A stretch of 13,796 nucleotides of DNA, from the NCBI GenBank assembly GCA_012842035.1, contig DUTO01000117.1, forward strand, positions 1 to 13,796, written 5' to 3'. Source of the stretch: Clostridia bacterium. GTDB taxonomy: Bacteria > Bacillota > Peptococcia > DRI-13 > DTU073. The notes beneath the pieces were generated by a model. That model saw nothing but the letters and a program-made list of their open reading frames with translations. It ran no database searches and was not told where the DNA came from. The position numbers and the translations under genes are program-made. Numbering within the stretch: the first letter of the stretch is position 1; every line of letters starts with the position of its first letter. Shown in pieces: positions 6,401 to 13,784 of the stretch.

Positions 6401-7177
6401 ATGAATAAACTAGAGATATTTAAAAATATTCTTGATTTTCTTCCTGAGCTTTTTCCGCCGGATTTATCGGCAATTACTCTTTCCAATTGTGAAGAGTTTG
6501 TTGGCATTTGGGGTAGAAATGGTAATACTCTGGGGCAGTCTTTAAAAACATTTATTTATCCCGGGAAAAAATTGATTCCTGAAGTTATGCTAGGTCAGGT
6601 GATTATGCAGAAGAAGAAGATTACAAAATATTATACGGAGGAGGAGAGCATTTCCGGTATTCCCTATTTGGCGGTGGGAGTGCCAATTTATGAAGATACG
6701 CAAATGATAGGTGGTATCTGTGCAGTACGTGAAGAAACGATCTTGGAAACAGTAGAGCGCTGTAAGAATTTATTAGAAGTTCAAGAAGCTTTGGCCCAAA
6801 GTATGATGACTGTATCTACAAACTTGACCCATCTTGTTAATAGTTATAGAGAAGTAAGAAGAATTAGTGACTTTATTCAAAGTGTCTCCCAAAAGGTTAA
6901 TATAATTAATGTGAATACCTCTTTAGAAGCGGAAAAGAAGGAAAAAGAGGAGATTTTAAATTCTATATTGAAAAACATTGAACAACTTTCGCTTGAAACA
7001 AAAGGGGTTGCGCAAAATATTGTTACTTTATTAAATGACTTCGACAAGCAAAATCTAAAACTTTTTTCTTCTATTCGTAATATTGAAACTATCGTTAATA
7101 ATATGTCATATAGTGTGAATGATATTATGGAGTATTTGTCAAAACAATCTCATATGATTATGAAGGGGAAGTCTTAA
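6401..7177 (+). CDS. Soluble chemoreceptor-like sensor with reduced signalling domain
   Basis: A 258-aa protein with no membrane helix. Residues about 1-115 resemble the N-terminal sensor domain of cytosolic clostridial methyl-accepting proteins (YPGKKL at 53-58; GIPYLAVGVPIYED at 86-99; MIGGICAVRE at 102-111). From about 120 to 250 it is coiled coil. FIQSVSQKVNIINVNTSLEA (158-177) corresponds to the MCP stretch usually reading like L-x-x-I-A-x-Q-T-N-L-L-A-L-N-A-x-I-E-A. The highly conserved hairpin tip that contacts CheA/CheW is not recognisable and the chain ends early, so normal chemotaxis signalling is doubtful. The ATG is preceded by GGAGGTGA at 10 bases. It is divergent from the sigma-54 activator and could feed a signal to the same system, but that is inference. 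Confidence 0.75.
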   Translation: MNKLEIFKNILDFLPELFPPDLSAITLSNCEEFVGIWGRNGNTLGQSLKTFIYPGKKLIPEVMLGQVIMQKKKITKYYTEEESISGIPYLAVGVPIYEDTQMIGGICAVREETILETVERCKNLLEVQEALAQSMMTVSTNLTHLVNSYREVRRISDFIQSVSQKVNIINVNTSLEAEKKEKEEILNSILKNIEQLSLETKGVAQNIVTLLNDFDKQNLKLFSSIRNIETIVNNMSYSVNDIMEYLSKQSHMIMKGKS

Positions 7178-7183
7178 ATCGTA

Positions 7184-8519
7184 TTAAAAGGATTTAAAAA
7201 AATCATGTTGCTTTTCCGGAGCAACATAACTAAAGTCAATACCTGCTGCTCTGGCAATATAAGGGTCAAGGGTTAATAAATCGGATTTATCCAGCTCTAT
7301 TAAAGCGGTTTTACCAAGAGAGATAGCTATTTCTTTCATCTCTTTTACACAGGCATTCAAATAGCGACAGAGACTTTTAGTGCCCCTGTCAATATCTAGA
7401 GAATCTGTCATTTTGCCGGCATAAACTACTAAAGATGTTGGGGGCTCAAAAGGTACGGATTCCACGATCTGGTCGCTGACAAGAGCCATTAGGGCGGCTG
7501 TTCCAATATAGATAGCATCGGCTCCCAGGGCTATTGCTTTTAGCATTTGACCGGGGGTTACCAAGCCTCCGGTGGCCAATAAGCTTACGTCATGGGTAGC
7601 CTTTTTTTGGGCAAGAAATTCTGCGGCTCTGGTAATCGCCAATAAAGTAGGTAGACCTATATCGTCTTGTAGAGTGGGAGAACCGCCATGGGTTCCTCCT
7701 TCTGCACCATCAACTGTTACAAAGTCTACATTTGCTTCTAGGGCAATGCGTAGTTCTTGCTCTAGATGATGAGTAGCTGCTATTTTTAAACCAATAGGAA
7801 TACCACCCGTTTCTTCTCTTAAACGAGCGACTAATTCTCTAAATTCTTCTTTTGTATTTAGACCAGGCAATCTTGAATGAATGATAGCATCTTCGCCGTC
7901 TTGGAGATTATAAACCTTTTTAAAGTCTTTGCCAATGTTTTTGGCTTTTGTTATTTGTTGTGTGGAACCTTTTGCTCCTTGTCCTAACTGGATTTCGACG
8001 GCATCCAGTTGTTTGTATTTTTCAGGGGTATTGAGCCAACCTCCTCGGTTATACTGTCCAATAAAAAGCTGGGCATTTTCCCTTTCTTCTTTTAATAAAC
8101 CGGCTTCCCCTGAATTCGTTGCTGTCCCAGCCATAGTTGCGGCTTTGGCTAAAGCTATTTTAGCATTTTTGCTTAAGGCTCCTCCAAAAGACATTGCGGC
8201 AATCATGAGCGGAATAGAGATAGTCAGAGGTCTGAATTTCTACATTTTCCGGGGTGGGAAATTTAAACAGATGAACCGGGTTAAATAATAATTTCTCCCA
8301 AGGAGAGAAGTGCAGATGGCTTCCTAAGGGGCGAGCAACAGAGGTGTCTTGTACAGCTCTCATGGCAAGTTCGACTAGATTAATAGGGCCTATTTTTTTT
8401 ATTGCCGGAACCATTTCGAAAAGGTTTTCTATGTATTGATCTTTTAATATTCGGGTTATTGTTTTATCGGTTGTTTCGTTAGTAATGGCTCTAAGCCAAT
8501 TTTCCAGAAACTTAATCAT
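7184..8519 (-). pseudogene. FMN-binding glutamate synthase-like (GltB2-type) gene, frameshifted
   Basis: Two overlapping reading frames carry one family. The 5' part (8519-8160; ATG with AGGAGG upstream) has the N-terminal region ending GSHLHFSPWEKLLFNP ... PTPENVEIQTS. The 3' part (in frame from about 8229 to 7184) continues with SIPLMIAAMSFGGALSKNAK, then QYNRGGW, IQLGQGAKG, DGAEGGTHGGSP (substrate/FMN loop) and ATGGLVTPGQMLKAIALGADAIYIG (phosphate-binding barrel end). Intact relatives have about 13 residues of the type V-T-I-G-P-x-A-K-K-P-L-x-L between these parts. Here only a trace remains and the frame changes near 8220-8232, as a deletion of roughly 40 bases would do. No ribosome site precedes the internal ATG at 8206, so independent translation of the 3' part is unlikely. 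A sequencing error cannot account for the missing residues by a single base. It ends 6 bases from the convergent sensor-like gene, with no clear terminator between. Confidence 0.8.
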
Positions 8520-8641
8520 TTTTATTCCTCCTAAAGTTTACTAAAGATGCCGTCAAGCCTTTTGTTTAAGCTATGGGATATTAGTTTGGTCAAAATAAGA
8601 GTTTTTTATTTCAGGTAAAAAATGGTTGTGAATTTTTCAAT

Positions 8642-8694
8642 TATTGACAAGAAAAAGCAATATGTTAAAATATAGAATATATGGAAGAGCAATG
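8642..8694 (+). repeat. 53-bp promoter repeat, copy 1 (upstream of radC)
   Basis: This 53-bp segment is 51/53 identical to 10803-10855. It contains a strong sigma-A promoter: TTGACA at 8644-8649, a 16-base spacer and TAAAAT at 8666-8671 with an extended -10 TG at 8663-8664. The predicted start of transcription is near 8678-8681. The rest of the 275-base gap between the broken gltB-like gene and radC (8520-8641 and 8740-8780) shows nothing I can name. Confidence 0.85.
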
Positions 8695-8737
8695 TTAAAG
8701 GTTGTTGAAATGTTAAAAATTTCAATAGCCTTTTTTA
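8679..8737 (+). ncRNA. Short hairpin transcript or leader attenuator, copy 1
   Basis: From the predicted start near 8679 the RNA would be about 58 bases and end in a stem-loop: GGTTGTTGAAAT (8700-8711) pairs with ATTTCAATAGCC (8719-8730) through ten Watson-Crick and two G-U pairs, extended by AAA/TTT, with loop GTTAAAA. Six T residues follow (8731-8736), the layout of an intrinsic terminator. It lies between the promoter and radC (start 8795), so it is either a small RNA or an attenuator that limits radC expression. The RNA would begin almost at an ATG followed by GAA GAG CAA TGT TAA (8681-8698), a five-codon leader without a ribosome site. Confidence 0.6.
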
Positions 8738-8794
8738 GTTGTGAGGACTATTAAGGCTAGTTTTAAAATTTAAAAGGAGCGGGTAGGAGGTAAT

Positions 8795-9478
8795 ATGGGG
8801 GGAAATTTACATCAAGGTCATCGCCAAAGAATGAGAACAAGATATATAAAGGAAGGCTTAGATGCGTTCGCTGACCATCAGGTCTTGGAAATGCTTTTGT
8901 TTTACTGTATACCGCGTAGAGACACAAACGAGCTTGCCCATAAAATGATTCGTGAATTTGGCTCTTTAGCCAACTTATTTGAGGCTGTCCCCAAGGATAT
9001 TGCCGAACGTTGTGGGGTTAGTGAAAATACAGCTGTTTTAGTCTCTTTAATTCCTTCTTTATCACGTAGGTATAAGCAAAGAAGATGGGGAGATAAGCCT
9101 TATTTAGGCGAATCCACAAAGGCCGGTGAATATGCCGTTTCTCTTTTTACCGGCAGGACTTATGAGGCCTTTTTTATACTTTGTTTAGATGCACAAAATA
9201 GGCTAAATCATGCTGCTTTAGTTAATGAAGGTACAATTAATGAAGCGCCTGTTTATCCGAGAAATATTGTAGAAATAGCTTTAAGGCATCAAGCAGCTAA
9301 AGTTATACTTGCTCATAATCATCCAGGGGGGAGTTTAAAACCATCTCAAGCAGATATGGGAATTACTAAAATAATCAAGAATGCTCTCGGAGCTATTTCT
9401 ATTGATGTAGTAGATCATATTATTGTCGCCGGTGATAAATATTTCAGTTTAGCGGAAAAAGGTTTGTTAGGAAGATAG
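8795..9478 (+). CDS. radC: RadC family JAMM-domain protein (UPF0758)
   Basis: This 227-aa protein has the usual length and two-part form of RadC: an N-terminal helix-hairpin-helix region (LEMLLFYCIPRRDTNELAHK and FGSLANLF, about 31-62) and a C-terminal JAMM/MPN metalloprotease-like domain (about 105-227). The metal site is complete: E145, then HNHPGGSLKPSQAD with H174, H176, S184 and D187. The cellular role of RadC is still unclear; an early link to recombination repair in E. coli was later withdrawn. The ATG has GGAGG 5 bases upstream. It is preceded by the promoter-hairpin cassette and followed by a 145-base gap before the aminotransferase, with no clear terminator. Confidence 0.95.
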   Translation: MGGNLHQGHRQRMRTRYIKEGLDAFADHQVLEMLLFYCIPRRDTNELAHKMIREFGSLANLFEAVPKDIAERCGVSENTAVLVSLIPSLSRRYKQRRWGDKPYLGESTKAGEYAVSLFTGRTYEAFFILCLDAQNRLNHAALVNEGTINEAPVYPRNIVEIALRHQAAKVILAHNHPGGSLKPSQADMGITKIIKNALGAISIDVVDHIIVAGDKYFSLAEKGLLGR

Positions 9479-9623
9479 TTAGAAATACTTTTGGTTCAGT
9501 AGAAAAAAACAGAATAATGTTGTATTATGATGCTATAGTACATTTTGCAAAACTTTTAATAAGAGTTGTATTTTTAAATAGTATTAAATGTATGGCTAAT
9601 TAATAGGTTAGGAGAGAATGAAC

Positions 9624-10808
9624 ATGAAATTTTCAAAAAGAATGGCACAGTTTGGGGAAAGTATTTTTTCTAATTTGTTGGCCATAAAAAGAGAGAGATT
9701 GCAAAAGGGAGCGCCAGTTATTGATTTAAGCATAGGCGCTCCCAATATTCCTCCGGCAAGGCATGTTTTAGAAGCTTTATGTACAGCTGCTGCCGATGCT
9801 CAGAACTATGTTTATGCGGTTAATGACCAAACTGCTCTATTAGAGGCAGTAAGCTTTTGGTACAAAAAAAGATATGGGGTGGATTTAAATCCCCAAACGG
9901 AGATTTGCTCCTTATTAGGCTCCCAGGAGGGATTTTACCATATTTCCATGACTATTCTTAATGAGGGCGATTTGGCACTTGTGCCGGATCCTTGTTATCC
10001 TATTTTTGCCGATGGCCCGCGTTTAGCAGGTGCCCAGCTTTATTATCTGCCCCAGAAAAAAGAAAACAATTATGTGCTTCAATTACAAGATATTCCTGAG
10101 GATATAGCCAGAAAGGCAAAACTTATGATTGTTTCTTATCCCAATAATCCAACTACAGCTATGGCTCCGCATGGTTTTTACAATGACTTGATCGCTTTTG
10201 CCCAAAAATATGAGATTATCGTTTTACATGATAATGCCTATAGTGATTTGGTGTTTGATGGTAAAAAATGTGGTAGTTTTCTCTCCTTTCCCGGTGCAAA
10301 GGAGGTAGGTGTTGAATTTAATTCCCTGTCTAAAACCTACGGTTTAGCGGGTGCTAGAATTGGTTTCTGTGTTGGAAATGCAGAGGTTGTCTCTCGCCTT
10401 AAGATATTAAAATCAAATATTGATTATGGTATGTTTTTACCTTTCCAAAAAGCTGCTATTGCCGCGATTACCGGTGAGCAAAATTGCGTAGCAGAAACAA
10501 AAAAGGCTTATGAAAGGCGCCGAGACGTTCTTTGCGATGGTTTTAACAGTATTGGTTGGCAGATGGAAAAGCCACCAGCGACCATGTTTGTTTGGGCTAT
10601 GATTCCATCCGCTTATCAGACATCAATTGATTTTGCTCTGAATATGGTAGAAAAAGCCGGTGTTATAGTAACACCGGGAAGTGCCTTTGGTCCGTCCGGT
10701 GAAGGTCATGTACGTATGGCTTTGGTTCAGAATGAAGAAGTATTGCAAAGGGCAGTTCAAGCAGTTGACGAAAGTGAGATTTTACAAACAAATTTTCCAA
10801 AATATTGA
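9624..10808 (+). CDS. PLP-dependent class I/II aminotransferase (LL-DAP aminotransferase/MalY-like)
   Basis: A fold-type I pyridoxal-phosphate aminotransferase of 394 aa from the second ATG. Visible features: DLSIGAPN (34-41), YPNNPT (172-177; N175), HDNAYSD (202-208; D203 binds the pyridine nitrogen, Y206 the ring oxygen), NSLSKTYGLAGARIGF (233-248) with the Schiff-base lysine K237 and the phosphate-binding R245, and a C-terminal GHVRMAL with the substrate carboxylate-binding Arg. The overall sequence is closest to clostridial proteins often labelled LL-diaminopimelate aminotransferase, but substrate specificity cannot be decided here. An ATG at 9618 is also in frame. I chose 9624 because AGGAG at 9610-9614 is 9 bases from it and only 3 from the other. 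The TGA stop lies inside the -35 box of the next promoter. Confidence 0.92.
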   Translation: MKFSKRMAQFGESIFSNLLAIKRERLQKGAPVIDLSIGAPNIPPARHVLEALCTAAADAQNYVYAVNDQTALLEAVSFWYKKRYGVDLNPQTEICSLLGSQEGFYHISMTILNEGDLALVPDPCYPIFADGPRLAGAQLYYLPQKKENNYVLQLQDIPEDIARKAKLMIVSYPNNPTTAMAPHGFYNDLIAFAQKYEIIVLHDNAYSDLVFDGKKCGSFLSFPGAKEVGVEFNSLSKTYGLAGARIGFCVGNAEVVSRLKILKSNIDYGMFLPFQKAAIAAITGEQNCVAETKKAYERRRDVLCDGFNSIGWQMEKPPATMFVWAMIPSAYQTSIDFALNMVEKAGVIVTPGSAFGPSGEGHVRMALVQNEEVLQRAVQAVDESEILQTNFPKY

Positions 10809-10855
10809 CAAGAAAAAACAATATGTTAAAATATAGAATATATGGAAGAGTAATG
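10803..10855 (+). repeat. 53-bp promoter repeat, copy 2 (upstream of the pilus genes)
   Basis: Second copy of the element at 8642-8694, differing at two positions. TTGACA is at 10805-10810, the spacer is 16 bases, TAAAAT is at 10827-10832 and the extended -10 TG at 10824-10825. The aminotransferase stop codon TGA (10806-10808) is part of the -35 box, so the promoter begins exactly where the coding sequence ends. Confidence 0.85.
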
Positions 10856-10898
10856 ACGAAAGGCTAAGGAAATGTTAAAAGATTTCCCTAGCCTTTTA
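10840..10898 (+). ncRNA. Short hairpin transcript or leader attenuator, copy 2
   Basis: The predicted RNA of about 58 bases ends in AGGCTAAGGAAAT (10861-10873) paired with ATTTCCCTAGCCT (10882-10894) with one A-C mismatch, loop GTTAAAAG, followed by TTTTAT. Length, position and loop start match copy 1 while the stem sequence differs, so pairing has been kept. A start-stop mini-frame ATG GAA GAG TAA is at 10842-10853. The CpaE-like gene begins 73 bases further on. A second, weaker promoter (TTGCCA 10904-10909, TATACA 10925-10930 with TG before it, 15-base spacer) lies after the terminator and could serve that gene independently. Confidence 0.6.
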
Positions 10899-10970
10899 TC
10901 ATGTTGCCATTTGTTAAAATATGTTATACAGGATTAGGATGATTGATGAGGCGAATGGAGTTGATGTTAG

Positions 10971-12347
10971 TTGAGTGAGTTATTGAGGGCACATCTTGTT
11001 TTTAAGGAACGAGAAAAGAAGTTGTTACAGGAAATAAGTAAATACTGCCAAATTACAGGGTGGGATGCGACACTGGAGTCTGCTAGTACATGGGCTAAAG
11101 AAGGTGGCGGAGAAGATCCAAATTTATTTTTAATTAATAGTACTGTTTATTTTTCTAAGGCTGATAAACAAAAAAGTGCTAAAACGAAAGAGTTTTTACG
11201 GATATTGTTGACGATCAAGGAAGAACGATGCAAGAGTCAGATCGTTTTATTATTACCGGAAAAGATGATTGTTGAACGTGATTTACTAGTTAATCTTATC
11301 AAAATGCAGGTATATAACTTTTGGTTTTTAGATAGCTTTGCTGAAGAAGATGTGCACGAGTTTATTTTAACACGCAGAACTTTAGTTGATGTGGAAAAGT
11401 ATTTACTGGCAAAAGAGAAAGAATTACAGCATTTAAAAGGGAACAATAATTTCATATCCGGAAAGGGAGAGAAGCTTTTTCAGCCCTACCATATTAAATC
11501 AAACATCCTTACTTTTTGGTCCGAAAATAATACAGCTCTTAATTGTGGTTTGGCTTTGCTGACAGCCTTTAATTTAGCTAAGCGTGGTTTTCAAGTTGCC
11601 TTGGTGGAAACTGTTAGCTCTGTGCCTTCTTTGGCCGGTTCTCTTGCAGTAAGTCATCCTTATTTTAATACGAGTCATGCTCTTTCTATGTATCTGCAAG
11701 GTAATAATGACTTTATAAAAAATTGTCTTAATCATGCACAAAAGCATCTTACTAGTCCTTATGTTACGGAAGACTATCAACATTTGCGTTATTGGCCCTC
11801 AGGTTTTTATTTTTTACCTGATGGTAAAAGGGAGGATAATGCTTCCGAGAAAGAGATGCAGGAAGCTTGGCCTGCATTTATAATGGACCTTTCCCGTTTC
11901 ATTATTTTTGAACAAGGTTTTCATTTTCTTATTTTTTTGGCTGCAGGCAGAAATTTTTTTAATCATGTTGTTTTGGAGAACCTTACTTATTTAAAATTTA
12001 TTACGGTGGACATGCTCCCTTCGAGTGTTTTTTATGGTCTTGGGGAGAGGAAAAAGGGGCGGGGGAAGGTACAGATTATTGGAACCAATAAATTGAGAGG
12101 CATTAATAAAGAGCTTAAAGGGCTTAGGGAGGAGCCTTTTCTCTATCCTCCGCAGACTTTTTTGGCAGACTTTTTGCAGTATGTTTATACTCAGGACTAT
12201 CGGAAAATAACGCGGGAGACACAGACCTTTATTAATCGCTTGATGGAAATAAGTGGGGTGAAGGTACCTGCTTTGGATATTGAAAAAAAGGGGTTAGGGG
12301 AAAGATTGAAGGATTATAAAAAAACCTTATTCAGTAAAGTTTTATAA
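10971..12347 (+). CDS. CpaE/MinD-like protein without a P-loop
   Basis: A 458-aa protein with an N-terminal receiver-like region (about 1-140; hydrophobic strands at 51-55 and 90-95, no clear phospho-acceptor pattern). Its C-terminal region from about 178 follows the layout of a MinD/CpaE ATPase: strand, loop, long helix, strand (ILTFW, SENNTAL, GLALLTAFNLAKRG, QVALVE). At the place of the Walker A G-K-G-G-V-G-K-T-T it reads SENNTAL, with no lysine, so ATP binding in the normal way is not possible. The TTG start has GGAG 10 bases upstream. It precedes another degenerate MinD-like gene and a CpaF-type ATPase, the order of Tad/Flp pilus or type II-like secretion loci, where CpaE helps place the machine. 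Assignment rests on context and by-eye similarity. Confidence 0.65.
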   Translation: MSELLRAHLVFKEREKKLLQEISKYCQITGWDATLESASTWAKEGGGEDPNLFLINSTVYFSKADKQKSAKTKEFLRILLTIKEERCKSQIVLLLPEKMIVERDLLVNLIKMQVYNFWFLDSFAEEDVHEFILTRRTLVDVEKYLLAKEKELQHLKGNNNFISGKGEKLFQPYHIKSNILTFWSENNTALNCGLALLTAFNLAKRGFQVALVETVSSVPSLAGSLAVSHPYFNTSHALSMYLQGNNDFIKNCLNHAQKHLTSPYVTEDYQHLRYWPSGFYFLPDGKREDNASEKEMQEAWPAFIMDLSRFIIFEQGFHFLIFLAAGRNFFNHVVLENLTYLKFITVDMLPSSVFYGLGERKKGRGKVQIIGTNKLRGINKELKGLREEPFLYPPQTFLADFLQYVYTQDYRKITRETQTFINRLMEISGVKVPALDIEKKGLGERLKDYKKTLFSKVL

Positions 12348-12383
12348 TAAAATGTAAAATTAGCTAGAATAAACCAAAAAATA

Positions 12384-12392
12384 TGATATAAT
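12384..12392 (+). promoter_or_regulatory. Extended -10 promoter before the second MinD-like gene
   Basis: TGATATAAT is a perfect extended -10 element (TG-N-TATAAT). The -35 position (CTAGAA, 17-base spacer) is poor, as is common for extended -10 promoters. Transcription would start near 12399, leaving a leader of about 78 bases that contains a small hairpin (ACCATT 12413-12418, AATGGT 12424-12429). The gene may also be read through from 10971. Confidence 0.5.
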
Positions 12393-12476
12393 ATACAAGC
12401 ATGATAAAAAATACCATTTTGCCAATGGTTATTATGTTTGTAAATAATAGGAAAGTCGAGAAGGGAGAAGAATAAG

Positions 12477-13202
12477 GTGTTGTTTAGGAAAAGAAAAGCT
12501 TCTGCTCAGTTTTTAAATATACCTCCTCAAGTAATTACAATTTGGGGACCCGGAGGTAATAATACGGCACAATTTAGTTTAAAGCTGGCTCAAGAATTAG
12601 CTAAACATGCTCATGTCTTGCTTGTAGAATTACCTTGTCTTGGCATACCTCGTCTTAGTTTTGCTACCAATATACTAGACAGGAATAACCATGTTGAGGC
12701 TGCTTTAACTGAATTCTGGTATAAGGGAAAGATTTCTTTAGATTATCTTTATAAAATGGGAGACAGTTTAGCCTTGTTGCCAATTTGCGCTTTTGCTAAT
12801 CCGGATAATCCTCTTACAGCGAGAGTGGAATTAGATGTTCTCAAAAAATTCCCTGTACATTTGATTAATAGTGCCCGGCAGAAAGGTTATGGGGTGGTCA
12901 TCTTGATTTGTCAAGGTCAGCTTACTCATCCGCTGACTTTTTTTGCTTTAAAATATGCGGAGCGGATTATCATGCCAGTAAGTGACCCGAGTACGCTTGC
13001 TTATAGTTCGCTTAATATTAAGAAATTAGTATATACATTTAAGTTCCCTTTGGAGAAATTTACGGTTGTTGCCTCTAAATATAGCGAAATAATTAGTGAA
13101 GTGATGTGGCTTAAGGATGAAAGGCAAGAAGTTATGTCGATAAAGGTAACGTCGGAACAGGTTGAAGAAATTGTGAGTAGTTTTGTTAAGAAGGCTAGTT
13201 AA
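12477..13202 (+). CDS. Second MinD/CpaE-like protein with degenerate P-loop
   Basis: A 241-aa protein resembling the ATPase domain of MinD/CpaE. VITIWGPGGNNTAQFSLKLA (19-38) occupies the Walker A position and keeps the glycines but lacks both conserved lysines (GPGGNNTAQ where G-K-G-G-V-G-K-T-T is expected). HVLLVELP (46-53) follows where the second strand and acidic residue would be. It shares with the C-terminal part of the preceding protein the pattern W-x(n)-NNTA-x(n)-LAK-x(n)-LVE-x(n)-P-x-L, so the two are probably paralogues. The start is GTG with GGGAG 9 bases upstream; the next codon, TTG, is an alternative. It ends 18 bases before the CpaF-type gene. A non-hydrolysing scaffold role for the pilus or secretion machine is likely but inferred. 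Confidence 0.7.
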   Translation: MLFRKRKASAQFLNIPPQVITIWGPGGNNTAQFSLKLAQELAKHAHVLLVELPCLGIPRLSFATNILDRNNHVEAALTEFWYKGKISLDYLYKMGDSLALLPICAFANPDNPLTARVELDVLKKFPVHLINSARQKGYGVVILICQGQLTHPLTFFALKYAERIIMPVSDPSTLAYSSLNIKKLVYTFKFPLEKFTVVASKYSEIISEVMWLKDERQEVMSIKVTSEQVEEIVSSFVKKAS

Positions 13203-13220
13203 GGAGGGTGAATTGTTGGC

Positions 13221-13784
13221 TTGGCTAAAACTTTTAATCCTTTAGAGTACGCGGTGCTTAAACAAACAGAGGTTGTGCAGGAAGTAAATGTTTCGGCAAC
13301 AGAGCGATTGCATACGATTACAAAGAAAGTGAGAGCTTATTTGCGCGATAGACATCGGGAGTCTTTTGCCCGTTCAGTTATTGACCCCAAAACGAGGGAA
13401 GAATTAAAGACGGTAATTAGTGACTATATTCATCAATTACCCAATTTATGTATCCCTACGCTGGAAAAGGAAAGTTTAATTAAGACTGTACAACAAGAAA
13501 TTCTTTATTTTGGTCCGATTCAAAAGGCTTTAGATGACCCCCTGGTTACTAACATTGATGTTAATACTCCTTATGATGTCTTTATTGAACGAGATGGGGA
13601 AGAAGAGTTTCGCCCTGATTTAGCTTTTCATGATGAAGTTCACTTGGAGAATATCATCAATAAAATGCTGATTCCCGATGGCAAATCTTTAACAGCGAAT
13701 GAACCACATATCGATAGTTTGTTTGATAATTACCGCGTTTGTGCTGTTTTAGGTGTGAAACAGGGGGGAATAAAAACTTTCTAA
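13221..13784 (+). CDS. CpaF-type secretion/pilus ATPase, N-terminal half, interrupted
   Basis: The 187-aa open frame matches the N-terminal domain of CpaF/TadA ATPases, which power Tad pilus assembly or related secretion. IIeLike core positions: ILYFGPIQKALDDPLVTNID (94-113; family pattern G-P-[IL]-x-x-L-[LF]-x-D-x-x-V-[TS]-[ED]-I), VNTPYDVFIERDG (114-126) and RVCAVLGVKQGGI (172-184). The family is about 400-450 aa and the Walker A and B motifs come later, so the catalytic half is absent here. The frame stops at TAA 13782-13784, where relatives continue with a G-x-x-x-S-I-R-K-F-like stretch. Dropping one T from the CTTTCT at 13778-13782 would give GGIKTSNGNT, which fits that pattern, and stay open to the window's end. 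So a one-base frameshift (real or from sequencing) is likely. The TTG start lies 13 bases after AAGGAGG, slightly far. Confidence 0.8.
   Translation: MAKTFNPLEYAVLKQTEVVQEVNVSATERLHTITKKVRAYLRDRHRESFARSVIDPKTREELKTVISDYIHQLPNLCIPTLEKESLIKTVQQEILYFGPIQKALDDPLVTNIDVNTPYDVFIERDGEEEFRPDLAFHDEVHLENIINKMLIPDGKSLTANEPHIDSLFDNYRVCAVLGVKQGGIKTF

Noticed and set aside
7184..8206. Independent 340-aa gene starting MIAAMSFGG
   Set aside because: No ribosome site precedes this ATG and the upstream frame holds the rest of the same protein family; it is the 3' part of a broken gene.
9540..9600. Extended -10 (TGCTATAGT) promoter before the aminotransferase
   Set aside because: Possible, but there is no convincing -35 box and the region is very AT-rich; too weak to list as a feature.
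12413..12429. Hairpin ACCATT/AATGGT as a terminator or riboswitch
   Set aside because: The stem is only 6 bp and AT-rich with no T-run of note; no riboswitch core is recognisable.
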